Shown in pieces: positions 22,690-33,668 of a DNA stretch of 64,000 nt. The DNA comes from Dillenia suffruticosa. Taxonomy: Eukaryota; Streptophyta; Magnoliopsida; Dilleniales; Dilleniaceae. The number at the start of each line of letters is the position of its first letter. Positions within the stretch are counted from its first letter, which is position 1. Location: assembly GCA_033439265.1 (NCBI GenBank), contig JAVTVX010000035.1:13976001-14040000 (forward strand), written 5' to 3'. A program made the translations under genes and the position numbers. The notes beneath the pieces were generated by a model that saw only the letters and a program-made list of their open reading frames with translations, was not told the DNA's origin and did no database searches.

Positions 22690-22995
22690 GTTAGATAGGT
22701 CGATGTGCCGACTGTTGGTATTCTATTAGGTATGTCTCAGGTCGACAAGTTTAAGTACACAATGACCCGTTTGGTTATTTTGAATGATTGGGTCGACATA
22801 CTAAAAGAGGCATCGACCTGTTCTACTCAGGTCGACATCATTGGATCCAGGTCGATGTGTCATTTTCAGAGTTTTTATTCTAAGTATGGGTTCATGATCA
22901 GGTTGACACGATTCATTATACTAGCATTCATCATGTCGACATACCTCTATGCACTTTCAAATTTGTTGACATATTTTGATAAATAGGTCGATCTA
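22690..22995. repeat. GTCGAC/GTCGAT microrepeats in the RNase H-ORF3 spacer of G
   Basis: Words such as AGGTCGATGTG, AGGTCGACAAG, GGGTCGACATA and AGGTCGACATC recur about ten times in 300 bp, irregularly spaced. The same words dominate the G LTRs (19190-20345, 27560-28760). They are absent from the pol genes of the element. Confidence 0.8.
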
Positions 22996-23134
22996 AAGAC
23001 CATTACTCAGAAGTAATACTCTGGTTTTCATTTCATTTTCTCTATTTCTTCATTTTTATCATTCCCAAATCTCTTCTTAATTCACAAAATCTATTTTTGT
23101 TTAAAGATTTGGTGAGAATATCAGTAATTCATTT

Positions 23135-23764
23135 TTAAGTCTCAATGTACTCAAGAACAATCTCATTCTTTAGAACATGATCACAGATGAAATGATGTCT
23201 TACTTCTATGTGTTTGGTTCGTGAGTAATGCATTGGGTTCTTTGTGAGATTTATTGTACTTGTGTTATCATACTTGATTGGTATACAATTAAAATCTAGC
23301 CCGTAGTCTTTCATTTGGTGTTTAATCCAAAGTATCTGAGCTGTGCACTGTCCGGCTAAAACATATTCAGCTTCAGTTGTTGACAAAGCTATACTACTTT
23401 GCTTCATCGAAGACCATGATAACAACATGTTTCCGAAGAATTGACAAGTACCACTTGTGTATTTCTTGTCTACTTTGCATCTAACAAAGTCAGCATCACA
23501 AAACTCATGCAGTTGGAAACTCGAATTTCTGTCATACCAAAACTCCAAATGAGTTATTTCCTTTAAGTATCTAAAGATTCTTTTGACTGCAACCAAGTGG
23601 GATTCTTTAGGATCTAACTGAAATCTTTTATAGAGACATACACTAAATTGTATATCAGGTCTTGAAGCAGTAAAATAGAGCAATGACCCAATCGTGCTTC
23701 TGTAAAGTTTTTGACAAATTGACTTGTCATTTTCTTCTTTGTCCAACTTGATGTTTGTGCTCAT
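23135..23764 (-). pseudogene. Copia RNase H region of element G
   Basis: C-terminal part of a Copia polyprotein: RT connection and RNase H, which degrades the RNA strand of RNA:DNA hybrids during reverse transcription. An uninterrupted 209-codon frame reads YRSTIGSLLYFTASRPDIQF, DPKESHLVAVKRIFRYLKEI, a CDADFVRCKVDKKYTSGTC block with the first catalytic Asp, SIALSTTEAEYVLAG with the catalytic Glu, and KYDNTSTINLTKNPMHYSRT with a further Asp, ending in the family-typical TKHIEVRHHFI. It is one of the better preserved parts of G. Upstream RT lies in a different frame, so it is not translated as one polyprotein. Confidence 0.85.
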
Positions 23765-23856
23765 TAGTTTGCATTTCCCTTGCAGTCACTATTCCCAAAT
23801 TTTTTAATTAAATCACTTGCATATTTTGATTGATTTATAAAGATTCCATCTTCTGA

Positions 23857-24633
23857 TTAGTTGATTTGCAGACCACGAAAATAGTTTAGCTCACCCATCA
23901 TACTCATTTCAAATTCTCCTTGCATTTTAGCTATAAATTCCTCACACATTCTCGTGCTAGTTCCTCCAAATATTATGTCATCTACGTATATTTGTATGAT
24001 CAAGAAATTGTCATCTCTCTTTTTGACAAACAGAGTGGTATCTATTTTCCCTCGTACAAAGTCATTTTCTATCAAAAAATTATTTAATGTTTCATACCAA
24101 GCTCTAGTAGATTGTTTCAGACCATATAAGGCTTTGGTCAGTTTGTACACATGTTCAAGACACTTAGGATCTTCAAATCCTGGAGATTGTTTAACCTACA
24201 CTGTCTCATTTAAATAACCATTCAATAATGCACTTTTGACATCCATTTGATAAAGCTTGAAATTCATAAATCAGGAGAAGGCAAGCAACATTCTTATGCC
24301 TTCTAATCTTGCTACTAGTGCATAAGTTTCATCGTAATCAATTCCTTCTTCTTGACAGTAACCTTTGGCTACTAATCTTGCTTTGTTTCTTGTGATTGTG
24401 CCAAATTCATCAAGATTATTCCTGAAAATCCATTTGGTTCCAATCACCGATTGATTTGTAGGTCTAGGAACTAGATTCCATACTTTGTTTCTCTCAAACT
24501 TTTTTAACTCATCTTGCATTTCCATAACCCAATGTTTATCTCCTAAGGCTTCATTCACATTTTTGAGTTCATTCTGAGAGATAAAAGCTAATACTCGATT
24601 TGATTTTGAATTGCAGATCTGGTTCTTATTCAT
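23857..24633 (-). pseudogene. Copia reverse transcriptase of element G
   Basis: Two frames cover the RT. 24633-24271 reads [40 protein letters not shown] and [20 protein letters not shown], the standard Copia RT N-terminus (WIF..K.DE.G...R.KARLVA.G). 24150-23857 reads LTKALYGLKQSTRAWYETLN and LIIQIYVDDIIFGGTSTRMC with the YVDD catalytic motif. YVDDIIFG is the form usual in Sireviruses. A break between the two frames around 24160-24270 and a stop before RNase H make this a pseudogene. Confidence 0.85.
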
Positions 24634-25677
24634 AAACTAATGCTCTTAATTATATTCTCTAGATTTACGTCTTTCCTAATTTGAGAGTATTTGATCTCTT
24701 GCTCCTGCTGTATTTCATTTCTTTCCTCCTGCATCGTAAGATCATTTGACTCCTCTTTTTGATTGTTTATTTCATCAGACAAACTAATATCATTTAGTTT
24801 CTCAGATACATTTTTATCATCCAACATTCTTTGATTGATATCATTTTCTTCATCAAACTCTACATGAATTGATTCCTCCACCATCATGATCCTTTTATTA
24901 TAGACTTTATAAGTTTTGCTTGCTAAAGAATAGCCTAGAAAGATTCCTTCGTCACTTTTTGTATCAAATTTTCCTAATGCTTCTTTTCTATTGTTCAACA
25001 CAAAACATTTGCATCCAAATACCTTAAAGTATCCTATATTTGATTTCCTTCCTTTGTAAAGTTCATAGGGAGTGTTCTTTAGGATTGGTCTCACTTGTGC
25101 TCTATTCAAAATGTAGCATGATGTGTTTACTGCTTCTGCCCAAAAGAATTTAGGTAAATTATTTTCACAAAACATTGTCCTAGCCATTTCTTAGAGAGTT
25201 CTATTTTTTCTTTCTATCACACAATTTTGTTGAGGTGTCCTAGGAACTGAAAAGTTATGGTCAATAACATAATGATTGCAGAATTCATCCATGGTTTTGT
25301 TCTCATACTTCTTGCCATGATCACTCCTAATGCTCTTAATGGACAATCACTTCTCATTTTGAATTTTCTTGCATAGTTTTATGAATGCCTCACAAGCTTC
25401 TTCCTTTTTGGCAAGAAATAGTACTCATGTGAATGTAATCATCAATAATTACAAATCCATAATGTTTTCCACCTAAACTTTGTGTTCTAGTAGGTCCAAA
25501 CAAATCAATATAAATAAGTTCTAGAGGATTTCCTATTGACACATAATTTTTAGATTTAAAAGATATTTTTGTTTGCTTTCCTTTCGTACATGCATCACAC
25601 AATTTGTTCTTTTTAAATTTTAATTTTGGAAGACCCTTAACTATATCTTTCCTAACTAATTTTGAAATTGTATCCAT
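24630..25677 (-). pseudogene. Copia integrase of element G
   Basis: Integrase joins the DNA copy to the target. 25677-25390 carries the end of the zinc-binding GAG-preIN segment (KFKKNKLCDACTKGKQTKIS) and the start of the catalytic core (LELIYIDLFGPTRTQSLGGK, with the first catalytic Asp). The middle (25390-25190) is out of frame, and 25187-24630 holds the core end and C-terminus: FWAEAVNTSCYILNRAQVRP, then KFDTKSDEGIFLGYSLASKT, a block diagnostic of plant Copia. The frame is split at least twice. Confidence 0.8.
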
Positions 25678-25688
25678 ACTAGTATGTC

Positions 25689-26150
25689 CTAATCTTCTAG
25701 CCTTGAAGAATTCTTATTCACAGCAACCAGATATGATTTATTTGAAGGTTCTAAGAGATTTAGATGAATTGCATATGTGTTTCCTCTTCTATGGCCAGTA
25801 AACTTTGTAGATCCAGAAGATTTATCAATAATGGAGCATGTATCAGTTTCAAAGATCACATAATAGCCTTTGTCACACAATTGGCTAATACTCAATAGGC
25901 TGAATTTTAGTCCAGAAACAAGCAATACACTTGGGATTTGAGATTCGGATGACTTACCTCCTATGTTGCCTATGCTAACAACCTTTCCTTTTGAATTGTC
26001 TCCAAAAGCAACCCTTCCACCTTTCTTGCTTTCAAGGGAGGAGAATTTCGATACATCTCCAGTCATGTGTCTTGAGCAACCACTATCAATGACCACACAG
26101 ACTTGTCGGGAGACTCTCTTGACTTTAAGCACACCTGCAGTGAGAAACAA
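25689..26150 (-). pseudogene. Copia protease of element G
   Basis: Retropepsin-type aspartic protease that processes the polyprotein. The 153-codon frame shows CVVIDSGCSRHMTGDVSKFS with the catalytic D-S-G, followed by GRVAFGDNSKGKVVSIGNIG and SVLLVSGLKFSLLSISQLCD, the usual Copia protease layout. It continues into GAG-preIN ([20 protein letters not shown]) before an early stop near 25689. Confidence 0.85.
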
Positions 26151-27187
26151 TCATACATTTGCCTTTGGTACCCATATCTTTCTGGGTCTAGCTAAGTTAG
26201 TTTTGAAATTATCTTTGGGGATCCATTTTAAGGTTGTTCTTGAGGAGTTCAGAAACCAACAATCATAAATTGAGTGTTTATTCTTCTTGCAATAGGTGCA
26301 GTGTCTTATTGGTGCTCTTGGTTTCTTAGTGTTGTTTAAAGCCATGTTTTTAAACTTGCAGATTTCAGATTTGAGCTCCATCTTCATGCACATGTGACAT
26401 CTTTTTTGTTTAACATTTTCAGAGCTTGACACAAAAAAATTTATACAACTTTTTCTGTGTTTGGTTAGGATTAAATCTCGATCATGTACATGTGACATCA
26501 ACATACACATTTAGTTCATCATTTTTCCTTTTTAGCTCATTTACTTCATCTTTTGATTTTTCTAATATTTTAACATTTTCAGTCACCTCTTTTCTTAGCA
26601 AATTATTTTTCCTTTTGAGTCTTTTTAATTCCTTTAGTGATTCTACTAAAGGCTCACGTAATTCAGAGATGAAAAACTCATTTTCAGATTTAGAACATGA
26701 TGAATAGAGTGTAGAGTTTACCTCACTGTCAAAAGATTCTTCATTTGCCATGAAACAAATGTTTGCTTGTTCCTCATTTTTCTTTTCATCACTTGAACTT
26801 GAATCTTCATCACTCCATACAGCAAGTGCCTTTTTCTTTTTCTTCCCCTTTCTGTCCTTTTTGTGCTTCTTCTCATCCCTTTTGAGAGAGGGGCAGTCAG
26901 CCTTCATGTACTCCAGCTTCTTGCATTCAAAGCATCTGATTTCTTCATTCTTTTCTGCCTTTTTGAAGAATGACTTATTTTTGTTCCTCTTCCTCATCAT
27001 GAATTTTCTGAATTTTCATGCTAGAAGAGCTTTATCCTCTTCATCTTCTTCTTCTTCTGAACTGGATGTGCTTTCCTCATTGTCAACCATCAAGGATACC
27101 CCTTTGCCTCTTTCTTCTTTAACAGGCTCCTTCACATTCAACTTCATTTCATGAGTTATCAAGGATCCCACGAGTTTATCCATTGTC
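26151..27187 (-). pseudogene. Copia gag (C-terminal part) of element G
   Basis: The N-terminal half is deleted: at about 27190 gag sequence (KLVGSLITHEMKLN, minus) runs directly into the LTR. The remaining frame is rich in Glu/Lys/Ser (SSSSSEEEDEEDKA-like acidic run at about 27045) and contains a zinc knuckle remnant, C-F-E-C-K-K-L-E-Y-M-K-A-D-C-P (about 26930), in which the expected His is Tyr. A Lys-rich coiled-coil-like stretch follows (ENVKILEKSKDEVNELKRKN), then a second small Cys/His block HCTYCKKNKHSIYDCWFLN near 26290. Confidence 0.75.
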
Positions 27188-27189
27188 AG

Positions 27190-28850
27190 AGTCTCAAAGG
27201 AGCTCTTAATTCAAGTCGTTCTTGGTCGTTGTCTCTCATTGATCTTGTATTTTTCTCTCTATTTTCTTCTCTCACTATTTATTGAAGCATTGAATAGAGC
27301 CGTTGAGGGTTGGTGAAAGTTGTTGCATTCGAACGTTGAGCATTTATTTTCCGCCATTACTGCTTCTTCAACTATTTCTTCTTCACACTGAAAGTTCATT
27401 CTTTTTACTAGCGCCTCTTTTAAATTGGCCAATCAAACTTTGTTTGCATTGCATTTCGCCGTTAGTTTTGATAGAAAATGAAATATTTCAGAAATCGAAA
27501 AAAGAATGGGTCCGTTAGATTAAAAAATGTTTCCTAGATTTAGTTTCTGACACATGCAGGTCAACAAGTCTATTATGGATATCGACCTAACTTTGAATTA
27601 TTTCTAGTATATTTCTATGCAAGCAGGTCGACAAGAAACTAGCAGGTCAACAAGAAACTATTCTAGGTCGGCAAAGAACAATACCAAATGAAATTGGTGG
27701 ACACGAGATTTTTAATTGGTCAATGTGTTCCTCTGTGTCGACAACATTTTAACCGTGTCGATGTGTGATCTTTCTGACTTTGTGAGAGGTAGGTCGACAA
27801 GTTTAATTTGGTGCATCGACATGTTACTATTCATGTAACAAATTGATCAATGTGTGGAATTTAATTGGTTGATATACATATATTGTGTCAATATGAAACT
27901 AATAGGTTTATGTGTATTTTAATGAGCAATTGAATATCAGGTTGACAAGACTCACTATATACATCGACATCTTACTGTGCAAATAAAAATTGGTAGACTT
28001 GAGTAATTCAATTGGTCGATGTGTCTCAACAGATCAACAAGACTTTTACTATGTTGATGTGTGTTTATTTACAAAACATAATGGACGGGTCGACATGTGC
28101 TCATCGAAGGTTGATGTGTTACTAATCATTTGTCAAATTGGTTGATGTGATGAAATGAATTGGTTGATGTGTTCAGATTAGGTCGACAAGCATGACTCTA
28201 ATTTGATATGTGTACTTCACGATCAATGACTAATAGGTTGATGTGTCAAACCATCTGGTTGATGTATTACTATTTGGTCTTTAAATTGGTCGACACAGTG
28301 TTTGAAATTAGTGGACATGACATTGTTCGGGTTGATGTGTTGCAAAACAGGTTGATGTGTTTTTGCAAAATAGGTTGATGTGTGTAGAGAACAGGTTGAT
28401 GTGTCACTGTTCACAAAAACAATTGGTTGATGTGTTGAGATAAATTGGTCGACGTGTTAGTGTTCCTATTGCTTTGTGTCGACAAGGTTTATACAAATAT
28501 CAATGTCCTAATGTATTCTCTTTTCTTAGTGTCGATGTCTGATGTGTTCAGGTCTATGTGCTTGAGAAATTGATCGATGTGTAATTTTAAATTGGTCCAC
28601 CTGACTATCTATAGGTTGATATGCGCTTGTATAGGCTGAAGTGTTCAAACTTATGCTTTCAATAGAAAACATTTGACTCAGGTCGACAAGAGCATCAAAC
28701 GGGTCGATGTGTGTGTGAATGTCATAGGTCAATATGTTTTCTAAGCAGGTCGACGTGTACGGTAGGATTCTGAATTTTCTATCTATTTTCTTATTTTCTT
28801 GAACTATTTTCTTTCTAACCTCTCATCATCAAAACTCTACTAGGTCAACA
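27190..28850 (-). repeat. 5' LTR of Copia G (truncated)
   Basis: Pairs with the 3' LTR from TCAAAGGAGCTCTTAATTCA (27193) to the TGTTGACC start (28850). The last 430 or so bases of the LTR, the primer site, leader and gag start are missing. It carries the empty H site at 27504-27508 and a full set of GGTCGATGTG/GGTCGACAAG words. Confidence 0.85.
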
Positions 28851-28855
28851 TTTTT

Positions 28856-29460
28856 CTATCAGCATAGCTTTTTCGACGATCTTATGCTGGTTTCATTCTT
28901 TCTCGAATGATCTTAACTTTTTCAACTATAGTATCAATCAATTCCACACTTTCAATCTTCTTTTCTCCAATTTCATCCCAACACAATGAGTACGGCACTT
29001 TCTTCTGTACAATCTTCTATATGGTGGCATTCCAATAGACTGAGACCTGTTATTATAAGCAAACTCTACTAGAGAATGATGTCAATCCCAACTACTAGAG
29101 AAATCAAGTATCCAAACTCGAAGCATATATTCCAACGTTTGGATCGTTCTCTTAGACTAACTATCAGTTTGAGGATGGAATACTGTACTAAATCTCAACT
29201 TACTGCCCACGATTCCTATAGTTTCGGCCAAAATCAAAAAGTAAATTTTGTATCTCTATCCGAAACTATAGACACTGGTACCCCATGCAATCTCACAATG
29301 TCATCAATATATGTCTTGGTTAGCTTCTCCAATGAATATGTGGTCCTAATAGGTAAGAAATGAGTAAACATAGTAAGCATATCTACAATTACCCATATGG
29401 CATCGTGTCCAGCCTGAGATCTTGGTAGTCCAGTAACAAAGTCCATGTTATGTGCTCCTA
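28856..29460 (-). pseudogene. Integrase core of gypsy F
   Basis: Catalytic core of a Ty3/Gypsy integrase. 29446-29234 reads [20 protein letters not shown] and [20 protein letters not shown], containing two acidic catalytic positions. Downstream, another frame runs to KSYAD at 28851-28870, where Copia G interrupts it; the coding continues at 16389. The zinc-binding N-terminal part between 29460 and 29670 is mostly unreadable. Confidence 0.8.
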
Positions 29461-29672
29461 CTTCTACTCAGGAATTGATAGGAGTTGGAAAACTCCATCT
29501 GGCCTTTGATGTTCAACCTTCACTTACTAACATACTAAATATTTTGCTACATATTCAACTATATCCCTCTTCATTACAGGCTACTAATAACTCCCTCGGA
29601 TGGTCGATATATTTTTGTACCTCCTGGATACATAGCATAAGCTAAATCATGAGTTTCCTCTAATATAGCCCT

Positions 29673-30300
29673 TCATAGATCACTATCCATCAGAATACAA
29701 ATTCTATCTTTAAACACTATTATACCATCATCTTTTACCTTGAACTTAATTTCTTCCTTCCTTTGAATCTTTTCAAGCTCTAATTTCAACTCCGTATCAG
29801 ATGCTTGTAGTTCTCGAATTCTACCTAACAAGGTTGGTTTTACTTCATATCTCGCCACAAGAGCGCCATGTCTATCACTAGCTAGACTTATTCCAAGGGA
29901 CCGAATGCTAATAAGATGGGGGAGATAGCTACTTCTAATACTTATCACATTAGTTGATGATTTCCTGCTCAAAACATCTGCCACCACATTGGCTTTACTC
30001 AGATGGTAATCAAGAATAAGATCATAATCCTTAATAAGTTCCAACCATTTTCATTGCCTTAGATTTAACTCCTTCTGAATAAGCAAGTACTTCAAACTTT
30101 TATGATCAATAAAGATTTGACATGTCTTACAATACAATTAATGTCTCCATATTTTCAAAACAAATACCACTACAGCATAGGTTGGATAATTTACTTCATA
30201 CTTCTTTAATTGCCTAAAGGCATAGGCTATTACTTTGTCTCATTGCATCAACACACACCCTAACCTTTGTTTGCTAGCATCACTATACATAACAAATCTG
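29673..30300 (-). pseudogene. RNase H of gypsy F
   Basis: 30044-29673 reads [20 protein letters not shown] then VADVLSRKSS, the terminal RNase H block with the conserved Asp of the ADxLSR motif, followed by the spacer leading to integrase (ELEKIQRKEEIKFKVKDDGI). Upstream, across stops, blocks equivalent to the element D RNase H (QVFIDHKSLKYL-like and [13 protein letters not shown]) can be followed to about 30300. Confidence 0.75.
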
Positions 30301-30430
30301 CCACCACTTGTAGCGAGTGAGATAAGGAGCAGAAGTCAATTTCTTGTTCAACTCTTGGAAATTTGCCTCATTCTTGTTATCCCATTCAAATTTGACACAT
30401 TTCGAGTTAACCTTGTCAACGGAGCTACTA

Positions 30431-31156
30431 TCAATGAGAACCCCTCAACATTCTTCGATAATACCCTGCTAGTTCTAGGAAACTTCGAACTTCAGTAACA
30501 TTCATAGGTTGTTCCCACTTAAGGATTGCTTCTACCATTTTAGGATCTACAAAAATACCTTCACCAGATACAATGTGGCCAAAAAAACCTACCTCTTTCA
30601 ACCAGAATTCACATTTAGAGAGCTTTGCATATAATTGTTTTTCCGGAACTATCTGAAGTACAATCCAAAAATGCTTTGCAAGCTTTTCATCATTTTTAGA
30701 ATACACTAGAATATCATCTATGAAGACAATCATAAACTTATCCAAATATTGGTGAAAGATTTGATTCATAAGATCGATAAAAGCAGTTGGGGCATTAGTT
30801 AGCACAAAAGGCATCACTAAGAACTCGAAATGACCATACCTAGGTCAAAAAGCAGTTTTATGGATGTCACTTTCCTTGATTTTAATTTGATGATACCCCG
30901 ATCAAAGATCAATTTTTGAAAATATACATGCTCCTTCTAACTGATTGAAATGATCATCAATCATAGGGAGAGGATATTTGTTCTTAATTGTCACCCGATT
31001 CAACTGTCTATAGTCAACACAAAGCCTCAAGGTACCATCCTTCTTTTTTACAAAGAAAACGGATACTCCCCACAGTGAAAAACTTGGCCTAATAAATCTC
31101 TTATCAAGTAATTCTTGCAATTGCACCTTAAGCTCATTTAAATCTACTAGAGCCAT
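30431..31156 (-). pseudogene. Reverse transcriptase of gypsy F
   Basis: 31156-30902 reads [20 protein letters not shown] and [20 protein letters not shown] then [16 protein letters not shown], the canonical Gypsy RT fingers/palm. 30817-30431 reads [20 protein letters not shown] and [16 protein letters not shown] with the catalytic FIDD, then the thumb [24 protein letters not shown] block. A stop and frameshift at about 30820-30900 separate the two. Confidence 0.85.
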
Positions 31157-31800
31157 CTTATAAGGAGGGATGGAGATTGGTGTCGTTCCTGGGAATAAAT
31201 CAATAGCAAAATCAAACTCTCGATCTAGGGGTAACCCTGATAATTCCTCAGGAAAAACACCCGGAAACTCATCATCGGAATATCTTCTAAGTTTGGATTT
31301 TCTTTCGTTGCATCAATCACATGAGCTAAATAAGCTTAGCATTCTTTTTTAATCATCTTTCGAGCTTCCAAAACTGAGATCACACAAGTTGGTAATACTC
31401 GCCATTCCCTAGTGAACACCACACTTGGGGTATCTGATTTTCTAAACTCAACCCTTTTTATAAAGCAGTCCACTGTGACTCTATGCCGAGATTACCAATC
31501 CAATACCAATATGACATCAAAATCATGCATTTCAATATGAATCAAGTCTGCCTTCAATGTATTTTCTCTAACCTTAACTTCACAATCCTTATATACTGAA
31601 CTCCTTACTAACTGCTCATCCAAAGGGGTCTTTACAAGCAATTCATCTTCAAGTGGAGACAATTCCCTATCGACATGTCATGAAAATTCAGCACTAACAA
31701 AAGACCTATCAACACTGGTATCAACCAACACGTATACACTTTGATTGAAGAGAGTCATCATACCTATTCATAGAAGATTTCTCCAAAGTTAAATTCTCAG
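31157..31800 (-). pseudogene. Protease and linker of gypsy F
   Basis: Retropepsin remnant. On the minus strand near 31735-31685 VLVDTSVDRSFVSAEFS is read; the catalytic D-T-G has become D-T-S. The linker toward RT (31450-31170) contains a block similar to CVISALQARRLVHKG in D. Stops are frequent. It is placed between gag and RT, as expected for this lineage. Confidence 0.65.
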
Positions 31801-32309
31801 CCATAATATGGTTAAACTAATACTTATCACTCTAATCCTAAATACTTTTCTTTTAGATATTCCAAAACTATGTTCATAAATGTTTCTGGCACTGTAGCTC
31901 TCTATTCTTTCCATATCACTAGATATCGTTTACTTTCCCTCTATAATGTTGAGACTCTCTATTTGCACCACTAGACTCCATTCCCCACTTAAACCTAATG
32001 CAATATAATAATTCCCCGATTTCACTTCATGCCATCCCAAAGATGTGAAACATATAAACATTATCATGCGAAATATTGGGTATAATCACTTAAGAAGTTT
32101 GAATCCTATGCATATGCACAATTACCATATTTCATGATATCCTAAGATTTTCATGCATTTTCATGCATGCTTTCTAACAATATCAACTATAAAAATTTAA
32201 GCTTTAAACTCATTACCTGTGATGACATAAGGATTAGTCTGAGCATCCTCATTATTTATTACATATATCCTAGTTTGTGAACGAGTCTGAGGACGGGAAG
32301 GATTCTAGG

Positions 32310-33566
32310 TTATTGTATTGCTCCCTGTCCTGATCTTGGGAACAATAGTGGAAGAAGGAGTATAAACATTTTCACGATTCCCCCTAGGAATACCCATCCT
32401 GGTTTGCAAAGTTTGACTCCCCTATTCTTCACCATGAAGCTCAGGCAATTTCTTTTAAAATGGTCAGTTTTCCCATAATGAAAATATCTTTGAGGCTCAG
32501 AAGAAGCCCTGGTATGCACCTTTCTACAATTTCAACATTAATCATGATTTCCCTAGAAGAGTCTTGCACCGAAGCAGTATTGGCAGGAAAATGCCCACCT
32601 TTGGGTAGGACAAGCCCATTGGTGACTCAGCTGAGCCGGTAACTGAGGTACTACCTTGAGAAGTAACATTACGATTTCTTTTGATTGATTGGCCAGAAGT
32701 AATCCCAAACTTCATTTTCTTCCCAAAATTTTCTCTAATTTGATCCCTCTCTTGAACCAATTTTCAGCCCTCAAAGCTATCTGCAGTACATCTTTGAAAT
32801 TATGGGCATCGGTAACTGTCATTTTCTCTTAAATGTTGAGATTCAATCCCTTCTCAAACTTAGAACAAAGATACTCCTCGATAGCCACCATTTCCAGCAC
32901 ATACATGGAAAGTTCTCTCGGCTCTATTTCATAGTTAGTTACAGACTTATTCCCTTGTCAAAGATGAAAGAATTCCTTCCGCTTCTGATCTCTGTAGAAG
33001 TGGGTGTAATATTTTTTATCAAATTCCCTTAGGAATTCGCTCCAAATTATGGAAATAGAGGAATGATTCTTTAGGATCTCCCACCATGTTCTTACTCCTT
33101 GATCAAGCAATCTAACAACCACTTTTAACTTATCTTCATCATCCAAACCCATATCCTGTATAGTTTCTGAGACTCAATTTATCCAATCCTTAGCTACCGT
33201 AGCATCACTTATCGCAGTAAATGTTTCACAACCCAACTGTCTAGCTTCTTTGATCAGTTTGGATAGAGTAGTGGTGGGACTAGTAAAGGATGCGACAACT
33301 GGCATAGGAGGTATAGTAGTTGCTAGAAGTAGAACAGGGTTTGTAGGGTTTGGTAGTGGTGGAGGTGGTGCTTAAGTTTTAGGTTGATTTGATTAGTGGA
33401 TTCTAGTTCCATAATTACTCCACTACTCCATACACTTTTGGAAGGCCGCTATGGAAGGAGGAGGAATCTTTGATGAATTAGAGGGTATTAAAGCGTGAGG
33501 AGAAGAGGTAGCTTCACGCTCGATAACAAATGAAGTAACTCCCCTCATGCGTCTCCTAGGTGCCAT
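32310..33566 (-). pseudogene. gag of gypsy F
   Basis: Starts at the ATG 33564-33566 (MAPRRRMRGVTSFV) and runs through a Pro-rich segment into capsid sequence: GLDDEDKLKVVVRLLDQGVR, TWWEILKN and SEFLREFDKKYYTHFYRDQK (33152-32958), matching element D (STWWDGVEE, DFLREFDQRFYTRFDQDLKR). The zinc knuckle at about 32490 reads RYFHYGKTDHFKRNC: one Cys is Tyr, as expected from G-to-A decay. Several stops and frameshifts. Confidence 0.8.
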
Positions 33567-33649
33567 CAACTACAAAAGAAAATAAGATTTAGTTCATAAG
33601 AATAAATTAACCTATTGAACCTAACTAACCCTACATAAGACTTGCCTAT

Positions 33650-33668
33650 CCTAGGATACCAATAAAAT
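33650..33668 (-). promoter_or_regulatory. Primer binding site of gypsy F
   Basis: Minus strand TTTTATTGGTATCC next to the 5' LTR: TTGGTATC is the core of the tRNA-Met-type site, offset a few bases from the LTR as in element D. Confidence 0.65.

Larger units (their letters stand above)
16390..28850 (-). mobile_element. Copia G: Sirevirus-like Ty1/Copia in the integrase of gypsy F
   Basis: Minus-strand Copia element with 3' LTR 16390-20466 (containing element H) and truncated 5' LTR about 27190-28850. Minus-strand LTR starts are TGCTGACC (20466) and TGTTGACC (28850). The target duplication is TTCTT (16385-16389) against TTTTT (28851-28855), one mismatch. With one copy removed, the F integrase frame runs straight across the site. 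Gene order leftwards: gag, protease, integrase, RT, RNase H, then a third ORF. The order PR-IN-RT-RH is diagnostic of Copia. The 5' LTR is fused to mid-gag by a deletion that removed the primer site. Confidence 0.9.

Noticed and set aside
22882..22986. Membrane protein suggested by a 93-codon plus-strand frame at 22705-22986
   Set aside because: It is the microrepeat spacer of Copia G read on the opposite strand; periodic DNA words explain the residues.
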